64,000 nucleotides of DNA, from contig JAYFRL010000003.1 in NCBI GenBank assembly GCA_034925905.1, positions 62,001 to 126,000 on the forward strand. Direction: 5' to 3'. How positions within the stretch are numbered: the first letter of the stretch is position 1; each line of letters starts with the position of its first letter. This stretch comes from JAYFRL01 sp034925905 (GTDB lineage: Bacteria > Bacillota > Clostridia > Lachnospirales > Anaerotignaceae). Below, in pieces: positions 25,042-33,619 of the stretch. The notes under the pieces were generated by a model. It did no database searches. It had not been told where the DNA came from and saw only the letters and a program-made list of their open reading frames with translations. The translations under genes and the position numbers were made by a program.

Positions 25042-27909
25042 ATGACAGCCGCCGCTGCATATCCATATGGAGCCTATATGTGCTACCTCAACGCGAGTGC
25101 GCTACAGGTGTATGGTTCTGGAACATCTTTCAGTACCCGTCCGGCGCTGTACCTAAAATCAGGTATTACCTTTGAGCTGATAGCCGACAAATACTATCCC
25201 GAGGGCGAACCTTATCCGACATTTACTGTGACCTACGACCCGGAGGGCGGTTCGGTGATGACGACAAGCCAGACCAAGCGGTTTGGGTCCACCTATGGTA
25301 AGGATGCCGATGGAAGCGATGAAGCCATGCCAACGCCCGAGCGTACGGGTTACAGCTTTGATGGTTGGTACACGGAGGACGACGGCGCGGGTACTCAGAT
25401 AACTGATTCGACTACAGTTACTGCGGAGGGAAACCATACTTTACATGCCAAATGGACGGCCCGGAGCTATACTGTGACATTCAAATATGAAGATGGTACG
25501 ACGGCGGACGGGAGTGAAAGCGTCACCTATGATACAGCTTACGGTACCCTTCCGGAGCCGAGTTGGACGAATTATACCTTTGGAGGCTGGTGGACCAGAA
25601 GCGGCGGGAGCGGAACGCAGGTGACGGGAACGACCACAGTGACCACGGCATCCAATCACAACCTGTATGCGAAGTGGACGGCGGACTCCTATACCATTAT
25701 CTACAACCTTGATAGCGGGATAAACCCGGACGATGCACCAACAAGTTATACTTATGGGATAGGCGCGACTTTGCCAACACCGACAAAGACGGGGCATACT
25801 TTCGGTGGTTGGTACACAAACCCGGAATTATCCGGCTCCAATGAGACGTCGATTAGCGATACAGATACCGGAAGCAAGGACTACTACGCCAAGTGGACGG
25901 TAAATACCTACACTATCACATATAACCTTAATAGCGGGATAAACCCGGACGATGCACCAATAAGTTATACTTATGGGATAGGTGCGACCTTGCCGATACC
26001 GACAAAGACGGGGCATACTTTCGGCGGTTGGTATACAACCACGAATTTCTCCGGCTCCGCTGTGACATCAATTATCGGGACAGACACCGGCAATAAAGCC
26101 TACTACGCCAAATGGACGGCGAACTCCTATACCATCATCTACAACCTTGATAGCGGGATAAACCCGGACGATGCCCCAACAAGTTATACTTATGGGGTAG
26201 GTGCAACTTTGCCAACACCGACAAAGACGGGGCATACTTTCGGTGGTTGGTACACAAACCCGGAATTATCCGGCTCCAATGAGACGTCGATTAGCGATAC
26301 AGACATAGACAACAAAACCTACTACGCCAAGTGGACGGTGGATACCTACACCATCACATACAACCTTAATAGCGGGATAAACCCTGACCATGCACCAATA
26401 AGTTATACTTATGGGATAGGTGCAACTTTGCCAACACCGACAAAGACGGGGCATACTTTCGGCGGTTGGTATATAACCACGAATTTCTCCGGCTCCGCTG
26501 TGACATCAATTATCGGGACAGACACCGGCAATAAAACCTACTATGCCAAATGGACGGCGAACTCCTACACTATCGCCTACAATCTTAACGAAGGGATAAA
26601 TCCTGACGATGCACCAACAAGTTATACTTATGGGATAGGTGCGATTCTTCCGACACCGGCAAAGACAGGGTATACTTTCATCGGCTGGTACACAACCTCC
26701 GGTTTCTCCGGTTTCGCTGTGACGTCGATCGGAGATACAGACATTGGCAACAAAATCTATTATGCCAAGTGGAGGGATGCCTACGTTAGCGACTCACCAT
26801 CAAGGGCGATTACCGTTATTGAAACAAGCAGCGATTTGTTTGCCAGGAGTTCAAGTGCGGTTTTGGTGGAAGCAAACATGGATAACGCGTTTTCAAGCTC
26901 TGTAGAAGTAAGGATTACGGATACGGATCAAGAGGGGGCAAACTTTGGCTTCGGAGTCGGAACTGATGTCTATCCCTTCGATATCTCTTTGTACATCGAA
27001 GGGACAAACATCAAAACGGAACCTATGTCCGGTTATGCCGTGACTATTTCTCTGCGGATACCTGAAGATTTACTTGACGTAAGGGAACAGCTTTTCATCG
27101 TGCACAAATCGGATGATGGGACTGTTACGAATCTTACATCCAGCCTGGAGCAAATTAACGGCATCTGGTATCTGATATTCGGGGCGACGGAGTTTTCCCC
27201 TTATGCGTTTGTAGTGAACAATAATAAACTAGTGGAACTGCCATATTATATAGACTCCGATGGTAACGAGGTATTCATCGGTTTGGCGGCTAACGGGAAA
27301 TATCTTGCGCCGGATGGTGTAACGGTCATGTTTGCATCAAACTCCAAGAATTTTACGGACATTTCAGACCACTGGGGCAAGTCATATATCGACTTTGTTA
27401 CAGAACGGGAAATTTTTATGGGTACAGGAACTAACATTTTTTCGCCCGATGCGGGTATGACGCGTGCAATGTTTGCCACGGTAATGGGTCGGATGTATGA
27501 GCGGAGCTATGGTGAAATCATCATTTCCGATGCCCGCGCATTCATTGACTGCAATTATGACGATTACTACGGAAAGTACGTGAATTGGGCGGCGGAAAAC
27601 GGCATTATCCATGGTGTGGGCAGCGGTCTATTTAAGCCCGACCTTCAGATAACACATCAGGAACTTGCGGCTATGATCTACCGCTTTGCCGAATTTATGA
27701 AGCTTTCTACCAGTACTTCCACCGGAGCGACACTAAATTATTCCGATGCATCAAGTATCGCTTCATGGGCACAACCAGCAGTGCTGTACTGCCAGGAGAC
27801 AGGTATTATCACCAGGCGTGACGATGGCAGCTTTGCACCGACGGAAATAGCAACCCGCGCGGAGGTTGCTGCCGCTATCCAGCGGTTTGTTGAGTTGGTG
27901 TTGGATTAA
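25042..27909 (+). CDS. SLH-B main part: InlB-type repeats and three SLH motifs
   Basis: This 955-codon frame continues the DUF6273 domain (to about residue 50, SFSTRPALYLKSGITFEL), then carries seven InlB/Listeria-Bacteroides-type repeats: two divergent ones (about 58-140 and 141-215) and five 73-residue tandem copies (about 216-580), each with TYTITYNL, GHTFGGWYT, YYAKWT. A linker domain shared with SLH-A (about 590-760) and three SLH motifs (about 770-955) follow, which anchor to the cell wall. ATG 25042 has no ribosome site, so expression on its own is doubtful; either TAG read-through or loss of function applies. Adhesion is a guess. Confidence 0.75.
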   Translation: MTAAAAYPYGAYMCYLNASALQVYGSGTSFSTRPALYLKSGITFELIADKYYPEGEPYPTFTVTYDPEGGSVMTTSQTKRFGSTYGKDADGSDEAMPTPERTGYSFDGWYTEDDGAGTQITDSTTVTAEGNHTLHAKWTARSYTVTFKYEDGTTADGSESVTYDTAYGTLPEPSWTNYTFGGWWTRSGGSGTQVTGTTTVTTASNHNLYAKWTADSYTIIYNLDSGINPDDAPTSYTYGIGATLPTPTKTGHTFGGWYTNPELSGSNETSISDTDTGSKDYYAKWTVNTYTITYNLNSGINPDDAPISYTYGIGATLPIPTKTGHTFGGWYTTTNFSGSAVTSIIGTDTGNKAYYAKWTANSYTIIYNLDSGINPDDAPTSYTYGVGATLPTPTKTGHTFGGWYTNPELSGSNETSISDTDIDNKTYYAKWTVDTYTITYNLNSGINPDHAPISYTYGIGATLPTPTKTGHTFGGWYITTNFSGSAVTSIIGTDTGNKTYYAKWTANSYTIAYNLNEGINPDDAPTSYTYGIGAILPTPAKTGYTFIGWYTTSGFSGFAVTSIGDTDIGNKIYYAKWRDAYVSDSPSRAITVIETSSDLFARSSSAVLVEANMDNAFSSSVEVRITDTDQEGANFGFGVGTDVYPFDISLYIEGTNIKTEPMSGYAVTISLRIPEDLLDVREQLFIVHKSDDGTVTNLTSSLEQINGIWYLIFGATEFSPYAFVVNNNKLVELPYYIDSDGNEVFIGLAANGKYLAPDGVTVMFASNSKNFTDISDHWGKSYIDFVTEREIFMGTGTNIFSPDAGMTRAMFATVMGRMYERSYGEIIISDARAFIDCNYDDYYGKYVNWAAENGIIHGVGSGLFKPDLQITHQELAAMIYRFAEFMKLSTSTSTGATLNYSDASSIASWAQPAVLYCQETGIITRRDDGSFAPTEIATRAEVAAAIQRFVELVLD
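25687..26781 (+). repeat. Five tandem 219-bp InlB-type repeats in A-B-A-B-C order
   Basis: The same anchor (GGGA of a GGGATAAACC block) is found at 25717, 25936, 26155, 26374 and 26593, spacing exactly 219 bp (73 codons). By amino acid, units 1 and 3 differ at 6 of 73 and units 2 and 4 at 4 of 73, while 1 and 2 differ far more, so a 438-bp dimer was duplicated. Unit 5 is divergent. Confidence 0.9.
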
Positions 27910-27920
27910 CAATATTATAA

Positions 27921-27962
27921 AAAATGATGACCTGCGGGAAAATCCGCAGGTCATCATTTTTT
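27921..27962 (+). terminator. Strong terminator after SLH-B
   Basis: A 17-bp perfect stem (AAAATGATGACCTGCGG and complement) with a 6-nt loop, ending in TTTTTT. Confidence 0.9.
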
Positions 27963-28162
27963 ATAAAGAAATTTAGTCCGGGTGTTCTTACAGGATTTAT
28001 TTTAAGAACTCAGTAAAATCAATGGTTTTAAGGCTATCAATAAGCATTATTTACACCAACAAACTAAATAAGATGACTTAAATTAAAGGTAATTTATGAA
28101 ACGGAACGCCATTCTGCCATTTATTAATTGGAGTACTGAATTATCCAAGCAAAGGATTCAAT

Positions 28163-29008
28163 TTAATGACTTTTAAAACCAGTCGGCGAGAGGCCAGTTA
28201 TTTTTTTGAATGTTGCTGAGAAATGCGAAACGCTCTCAAACCCGCAGAGTTCGGCAACCTCCATCACTGAATACTTCTCCATTTTCAGCAACTCCTTGGC
28301 TTTTTTGACACGGAGCGCAAGCAAATACCTATGTGGTGTTAGGCCTGTTTCTTTGGCAAACATCCGGATAAAGTGATACTGGGATACATGGATTTCCCGG
28401 CAGATATCCTCCAAACATAAATTTTTGCTTAAATTTTCCTGCATATACTCGATTGCTGTGCAAAGATAAGAACCAGTGTCCTCGGCTGGCGGAAACGGTC
28501 TGTTTATGTTGGTTTTATATTCACGCAAAAGCAGCGCCATTATTTGGATTCCAAGGCTGTCCAGCAAAAGATTCATACTGTCAGGACGTCCACATTCGCA
28601 CTCCAAGTTTTTCAGCAGCTGATACAGAGCTGGCGAAAATGGATTCAGTAAATTTTCGAATCTGACTTCCCCAGTAAAATCCATCTCTTCGGCGATTTTA
28701 TGTACAAAGTCTGGATGAATCAGCAGAGAATAATAGGGCTTGGCAACTGCATTTTTTAAGCAAACGACCTTGTCTCCTGGATTGACGGTCAGGACACTCC
28801 GCAGTTCGATATGCATCATTTTGTTGTTAAAAAGCGCCTCGGGCGTGTCTTCAGAAGGTATGACCACATGATAATCCGTAACATTAAATGAGGTGCCTCC
28901 CATATAGACCGTAGGCCTGAACAACACAATATTGCCGCATGGATAAACCTTTGTCTGTCCAAGAATATTATCCGGGACCTGGCTAATAAAATCAACAATT
29001 GGTTCCAT
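28163..29008 (-). CDS. AraC-family transcription regulator
   Basis: The 281-residue protein has an N-terminal cupin-like sensor (about 15-110) and a C-terminal AraC DNA-binding pair of helix-turn-helices (about 180-281: LCLEDICREIHVSQYHFIRMFAKETGLTP, VMEVAELCGFESVSHFSATFKKITGLSPTGF, each in family spacing). Such regulators answer to small metabolites or surface signals. ATG 29008 follows GAGGTGGTGAT. It is divergent from the SLH-C gene across 357 bp and could regulate it; targets are not known. Confidence 0.88.
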   Translation of the reverse strand: MEPIVDFISQVPDNILGQTKVYPCGNIVLFRPTVYMGGTSFNVTDYHVVIPSEDTPEALFNNKMMHIELRSVLTVNPGDKVVCLKNAVAKPYYSLLIHPDFVHKIAEEMDFTGEVRFENLLNPFSPALYQLLKNLECECGRPDSMNLLLDSLGIQIMALLLREYKTNINRPFPPAEDTGSYLCTAIEYMQENLSKNLCLEDICREIHVSQYHFIRMFAKETGLTPHRYLLALRVKKAKELLKMEKYSVMEVAELCGFESVSHFSATFKKITGLSPTGFKSH

Positions 29009-29365
29009 ATGATCACCACCTCAGCGATAACAAATCTTATTATACAGTTTATCACCACCAGACCGTTAATTCAATAAGCATCATGGCGGTACGCTTTTCT
29101 AAAGAGCAATTTTTGATAAATTAACCGCAATTACAGGAATGCGGATACAAAACCAGCCAGCGTAAAATAAAAAATAGATCGGCTTTTAAGAATCGCAGAG
29201 CAGTTTCCTGGCTGACAGATAAAGTTTTTTATTTTCTCCCAGCCTTAGAACCAATGGAGGCACTGTCGGCAGTTCTGTTTTTCTAAGGTTTATTGCCGCT
29301 ATAACACTTGCGTAGCGGTGATCAAGCCATTTTAAATATTTTAAATAAAAGAAGGAGGAAATACA
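29009..29365. other. Divergent intergenic region, AraC gene/SLH-C
   Basis: No gene seen. Two A/T blocks (AAAATAAAAAA and its complement) lie about 70 bp apart as an inverted repeat near 29165-29235. An AAGAAGGAGG ribosome site precedes SLH-C. Confidence 0.4.
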
Positions 29366-30493
29366 ATGAAACAGAAAGTATTCGCTTTTATTCTCACATT
29401 AATAATGGTTTTAGGCATAGTTCCCTGCGTCGGCGCAGCCGCAACCTTGCCGGAGGGCGTGCCGGCTTCTCTGGAATCGGCGGCAATCAATCAGATCCAG
29501 GTGTTAAAAGACGAGGACAGCATCCCATACTTTCAAATGGAAGTAAAATTTCCCCAGAGTTTTATTGACTTAAACGAGGCGTGCCCGGCCGGAGGAGAAG
29601 CCTGGATAGACTACTACTGGAAAATAGATAACGGCTCCTGGGAATACCTGGGTGGCGGGGCAACAGCTATCCTGTTGGATGAAAGCTATGGCAACGCTGT
29701 ATCTGGGAAAACAAATGTCTATAATGTTTCCTATATCTACCCAGAGGATGAGGGAAACACCCAGGCAATCATCATCAAGGATCACACTTATACCATACGG
29801 GCTCAGCTCGCGTATAGATATTACTACGACAGCGCGGATGAGAATCTCGATACGCTATATCAGTTCGTCTATTCCTCCTTCTCCAATGAAGTTTCCATCG
29901 GTTCAGGCAGCTTCTATAAAAAAGCATCGGACTGGGCGAAGCCCGAACTGCAGAAAGCCGACGATCTCAGTCTTATTCCCAATATCCTCAAGGGAGCCGA
30001 TATGACTGCGCCAATCACCCGCGAGGAATTCTGCGAACTTGCGGTTCTGCTTTATGAAAAGACGACCGGCATACAAAGCTCGCCGGCATCTCCGAATCCC
30101 TTTACCGATACGGTCAATCCCCAGATCTTAAAGGCATATAAGCTTGGGATCACAGCCGGAACGTCCGAGACAAACTTTTCACCAAATTTACTGATCAATC
30201 GGGAGCAGTGCGCAACGATGCTGTTCCGGGCGATCAATGACATAAAGCCTGACGGGAGTTTTGACATTGCGGGCGTAAAGGACTTCCCGGATCAAAAATA
30301 CATATCCTCCTGGGCGCTACAGGCCACGAAATACATGTTTAAGACAAGCATTATCGCGGGCGACTCAAATGGCAACTTTATGCCGAAGGCAACCACGACA
30401 GCGCAGGAGGCAGCAGGATACGGCATGGCCACGCGGGAACAAGCCGTGGCCATGAGCGTAAGGACCTACGAAAAGCTACCAACCCTGCTGTGA
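29366..30493 (+). CDS. SLH-C: SLH-domain surface protein
   Basis: This 375-residue secreted protein has a signal peptide (residues 1-25, AFILTLIMVLGIVPCVGAAA), a unique beta-rich domain (about 30-190, IDYYWKIDNGSWEYLGGGA), and C-terminal SLH motifs (about 195-365; PITREEFCELAVLLYE, ITAGTSETNFSPN, AGDSNGNFMPKA). SLH motifs attach it to the cell wall polymer. It ends with an additional tail (KLPTLL). It stands alone between the AraC gene and the tRNAs. The N-terminal domain is not recognised. Confidence 0.85.
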   Translation: MKQKVFAFILTLIMVLGIVPCVGAAATLPEGVPASLESAAINQIQVLKDEDSIPYFQMEVKFPQSFIDLNEACPAGGEAWIDYYWKIDNGSWEYLGGGATAILLDESYGNAVSGKTNVYNVSYIYPEDEGNTQAIIIKDHTYTIRAQLAYRYYYDSADENLDTLYQFVYSSFSNEVSIGSGSFYKKASDWAKPELQKADDLSLIPNILKGADMTAPITREEFCELAVLLYEKTTGIQSSPASPNPFTDTVNPQILKAYKLGITAGTSETNFSPNLLINREQCATMLFRAINDIKPDGSFDIAGVKDFPDQKYISSWALQATKYMFKTSIIAGDSNGNFMPKATTTAQEAAGYGMATREQAVAMSVRTYEKLPTLL

Positions 30494-30930
30494 CGGGAAA
30501 AGATTGCTCCATGGGGAAATATGTTCCGGATGCAATATCAACAAGGCGGGCTGGACTATAGTTCATAGGAGAAATCAATATAGAATAAGTAGCAAAATAA
30601 TTTTTTACTCGCACCTTAGCTGCAAGTGTTAGTACAACATTTTTTTCGTCAGATGAGGTAATATAAGCGAGCAAATCGAAGAAAATAAGAGAAAAAGAAA
30701 TCAGAGCCGTCAAATTTGACGACTTTGATTTTGGTACGCGCGGAGAGACTTACCCAGCTGCTCTTTCCGAGCACCTGCCGTCCTGCGATGCCTCTCTCAG
30801 TCATTTTGAACCGCTCTCTGTTCGAAAGTTCTCAGGACTTTTGAACAGCGCTCGCGCCCTTTTGGGTTCGAGTCACTCTTTATTGCCAGGACAAAAGAAA
30901 ACACAGGATTTAATCCTGTGTTTTCTTTTG
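30494..30930. other. Intergenic region between SLH-C and tRNA-Leu
   Basis: It carries hairpin repeat C (30701-30728), then a GC-rich stretch (30735-30880) without an open frame of note, and the tRNA-Leu terminator palindrome from 30891. No gene supported. Confidence 0.5.
30701..30728 (-). repeat. Hairpin repeat family, copy C
   Basis: TCAGAGCCGTC, 6 nt, GACGACTTTGA, an imperfect version of the copy A/B stem preceded by the same GAAAAAGAAA block. Its stem is weakened by G-T pairs. Confidence 0.55.
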
Positions 30931-30931
30931 T
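30891..30931 (-). terminator. Terminator of tRNA-Leu, near-perfect 41-bp palindrome
   Basis: Two 20-bp exact arms (30891-30910 and 30912-30931) with a single central base. The inner part is AACACAGGATT / AATCCTGTGTT, and on the minus strand it ends TTTTCTTTTGT. It abuts the encoded CCA of the tRNA. Confidence 0.75.
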
Positions 30932-31017
30932 GGTGCCGGCGGTGGGACTCGAACCCACACGCCCTTGCGGACAACAGATTTTGAGTCTGCCTCGTCTGCC
31001 AATTCCGACACGCCGGC
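30931..31017 (-). tRNA. tRNA-Leu (anticodon CAA)
   Basis: Minus-strand sequence folds as a class II tRNA: acceptor GCCGGCG / CGCCGGC, anticodon stem GCAGA/TCTGT, loop CTCAAAA (anticodon CAA), a long variable arm TGTCCGCAAGGGCGT, T-loop GGGTTCGAGTCCC, and CCA encoded at 30931-30933. It reads UUG codons. Confidence 0.95.
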
Positions 31018-31197
31018 AAAAAATATTGCTTAATTATGATAGCATAGTATAATCGGAAAAGTCAATAATTAATATTCATTTTACATTCAAAAACCAAGGA
31101 CGTTTATTATTTAGATTTGACTTGTATAACTACTTGATTTTTATTTATTGAAATGCTATAATTTTAAAGTGCGCTGTTAAGCAAATAGTTTTTATTT

Positions 31198-31271
31198 CGA
31201 GGTGTGGCTCAGCTTGGTAGAGCGCTGCGTTCGGGACGCAGAGGTCGCAGGTTCAAATCCTGTCGCCTCGA
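31198..31271 (+). tRNA. tRNA-Pro (anticodon CGG)
   Basis: Acceptor CGAGGTG / CGCCTCG with A discriminator, D-arm GCTCAGCTTGGTAGAGC, anticodon stem CTGCG/CGCAG with loop TTCGGGA (anticodon CGG), T-arm GCAGGTTCAAATCCTGT. CCA is not encoded. Confidence 0.95.
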
Positions 31272-31459
31272 TTTTCTTTAAATCTGCGTGATAATTGAAT
31301 GACTAAATACTTAAATAATTCCCAATAATTTTAAATAATCTTAGCAATTGCCTGTTTTTCATTTTAAACCTGCTTTTTTCAAAAGAAAACCAATCTGTAA
31401 GTTTGAAGCGCTTTGCTTAAATTTCAGATTTGAAATAAAATTAGGGAGGTTCAACATTT

Positions 31460-33538
31460 ATGAAAAAGTACTCTGCTAATGAAATTCGTAATATTGCGAT
31501 TCTAGGCCACGGCGGCTGCGGGAAAACAACAATTTCAGAAGCGTGCCTTTTTGTTTCGGGCGCTATAAAGAGATTTGGTAAGGTTGACGAAGGAAATACT
31601 GTAAGCGATTATGATTCGGAAGAGGTTAAACGCAAAGTATCAATCAATACTTCGGTTATTCCTGTCGAGTGGGAAGACACGAAAATCAACCTCCTTGATA
31701 CTCCGGGTTATTTTGATTTTGTTGGAGAAGCAAAGCTTGCATTAAGCGTGGTCGACTCCGCATTAATAGTTGTATCCGGGAAATCCGGAATAGAAGTTGG
31801 CACAGAAAAGGCTTGGGAATATGCTGATGAAATGAACGTGCCAAAAATTATTTTTATAAATCAGATGGACGATGAAAATGCTGATTTTAACAGGGTTTTG
31901 GAGCAACTCAGAGAAACCTTCGGCAAAGCGATAGTTCCCATGCAAATTCCTTTTAATGATGAAAAGGGGAATTTTGTTGGTTTTATAGATGTTGTTAAAA
32001 GAAACGCAAGAAAAATAGCAGACGGAAAATTTGAGAATTGTGATGTTCCGGCAGAACTTGAGGATGAGGTTGAAGAGCTTAGAGCTATGCTTGTTGAAAC
32101 TGCGGCTGAAAGCGATGATGAGCTTATTGAAAAATTTTTTAATGACGAAGAACTCACAGTTGAAGAAATTTATCGTGGCTTGAAAGAAGGCATACTTGCA
32201 AATTCTATAGCTCCTGTAATGTGTGGAGCTGCAAGCCTTGCTTATGGCATAAAAACTCTTATGAACACTTTGGTTTCTTTCCTTCCTGCTGCCGTAAATT
32301 GTAGGCCTGATTTTGTGTCTTTGGATGAAAACGGCGAAGAAAAAAGGATTAAAGCAAACGATAAGGATTTTGTTGCATTTGTGTTTAAAACAATTTCAGA
32401 CCCTTATGTAGGGCGTCTTAATATATTTAGAGTGCTTTCAGGGAGTCTTAAAAAAGATATGGTTATATATAACGTGAACGAAGATACAATTGAGAAAGCA
32501 TCGCATATTTACGTTATGAAAGGAAAAGAACAAATTGAAGTTGATGAGCTTTCAACCGGAGATATAGGAGCTCTTGCAAAGCTTACGGACACATCTACAC
32601 AAGATACGTTATGCACAAAAGAAACGGCTGTTAAACTTGCTCCCATAAGCCTTCCGGAGTCTGTTATGACTATGGCCATAGTTCCGAAAGGGAAGGGCGA
32701 CGAAGATAAAATTTCTTCGGCTCTCTCAAAAATCAAAGAAGAAGACCCAACCATAAAGATTGAGGTTAACCCTGAGACAAAGCAATCCTTGGTTTACGGA
32801 ATTGGTGAACAGCATTTGGATATACTCATAAGCAAATTAAAAACAAAATATAAAATTGAAGCAGAGCTCGTCACCCCTATAATTCCTTACCGCGAAACAA
32901 TAAAATCGAAGGTTAAGGTTCAGGGGAAATATAAGAAACAATCTGGCGGTCATGGTCAATTTGGTGATGTTTGGATGGAATTTGAACCTTCGGGGGATAT
33001 GTTAAGCCAATATATTTTTGAAGAAAAGATTTTTGGCGGTTCTGTTCCTAAAAACTTCTTCCCTGCAGTTGAAAAAGGACTTCAGGAATGTATTAATACA
33101 GGAGTTCTTGCAGGCTATCCAGTTGTTGGTCTTAAAGCAACCTTGGTTGATGGTTCATATCATCCGGTTGATTCTTCGGAAATGGCATTTAAAATGGCTA
33201 CATCTCTTGCTTTTAAAGATGGTGTTGCAAAAGCAAAGCCTACTATTCTTGAGCCTATAGTTCATATGGAAGTTCTTGTTCCTGAGAAATATATGGGAGA
33301 CATAATGGGCGACATAAACAAGAGAAGGGGCCGTATATTGAGTATGGGCGCTTCAGGCTCAAAAAAACTTATAACAGCTGAAGTTCCACAGTCGGAAATA
33401 GCAAAATATTCAACAGATCTCCGCTCGATGACTCAAAGCCGCGGAAGCTATTCATATTATTTTGAACGCTATGATGAAGCTCCGGCAGAGGTTCAACAGA
33501 AGGTTATTGAGTTAAGAAAAAAGGAAAAAGAGGCATAA
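31460..33538 (+). CDS. EF-G-like translational GTPase (EF-G2 type paralogue)
   Basis: This 692-residue protein has all five EF-G domains: G1 GHGGCGKTT (residues 16-24), G3 DTPGYFDF, G4 NQMD, then domains II-V with SGGHGQFGDV and the C-terminal YSTDLRSMTQSRGSY. It is not the standard EF-G: G1 has GHGGCGKTT instead of (A/G)HxDAGKTT, the DTPGH His is Tyr, and NKMD is NQMD. These are marks of the EF-G-2/FusA2 paralogue, whose role differs from ordinary translocation. No rpsL/rpsG/tuf neighbours are present. A GGGAGG site precedes ATG 31460. Confidence 0.85.
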   Translation: MKKYSANEIRNIAILGHGGCGKTTISEACLFVSGAIKRFGKVDEGNTVSDYDSEEVKRKVSINTSVIPVEWEDTKINLLDTPGYFDFVGEAKLALSVVDSALIVVSGKSGIEVGTEKAWEYADEMNVPKIIFINQMDDENADFNRVLEQLRETFGKAIVPMQIPFNDEKGNFVGFIDVVKRNARKIADGKFENCDVPAELEDEVEELRAMLVETAAESDDELIEKFFNDEELTVEEIYRGLKEGILANSIAPVMCGAASLAYGIKTLMNTLVSFLPAAVNCRPDFVSLDENGEEKRIKANDKDFVAFVFKTISDPYVGRLNIFRVLSGSLKKDMVIYNVNEDTIEKASHIYVMKGKEQIEVDELSTGDIGALAKLTDTSTQDTLCTKETAVKLAPISLPESVMTMAIVPKGKGDEDKISSALSKIKEEDPTIKIEVNPETKQSLVYGIGEQHLDILISKLKTKYKIEAELVTPIIPYRETIKSKVKVQGKYKKQSGGHGQFGDVWMEFEPSGDMLSQYIFEEKIFGGSVPKNFFPAVEKGLQECINTGVLAGYPVVGLKATLVDGSYHPVDSSEMAFKMATSLAFKDGVAKAKPTILEPIVHMEVLVPEKYMGDIMGDINKRRGRILSMGASGSKKLITAEVPQSEIAKYSTDLRSMTQSRGSYSYYFERYDEAPAEVQQKVIELRKKEKEA

Positions 33539-33545
33539 AATTTTC

Positions 33546-33580
33546 AAAGTCGCAGAATAATACCTCTGCGGCTTTGGTTT
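33546..33580 (+). terminator. Terminator after the EF-G-like gene
   Basis: AAAGTCGCAGA and TCTGCGGCTTT pair around an 8-nt loop, followed by GGTTTTAT. Confidence 0.6.
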
Positions 33581-33619
33581 TATAGTAGATGTCAATTAAG
33601 TGTTAAAGAGGTGTTTAAT

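Noticed and set aside
25687..26781. Regular repeats that might be mistaken for a CRISPR array
   Set aside because: They are 219-bp coding repeats in frame with a surface protein, with no unique spacers and no cas genes nearby.
28096..28176. 26-codon frame with weak ribosome site after SLH-B
   Set aside because: Too short, partly inside the AraC gene on the other strand, and with no recognised features.
29009..29365. Cyclic-di-GMP riboswitch before SLH-C
   Set aside because: The GEMM core segments could not be found despite the large leader.
30864..30874. GGGTTCGAGTC as a second tRNA T-arm or att site
   Set aside because: The flanking bases do not pair into a T-stem, and no acceptor or anticodon arm is found. 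The 11-mer matches the tRNA-Leu T-arm in opposite orientation, which may be chance.
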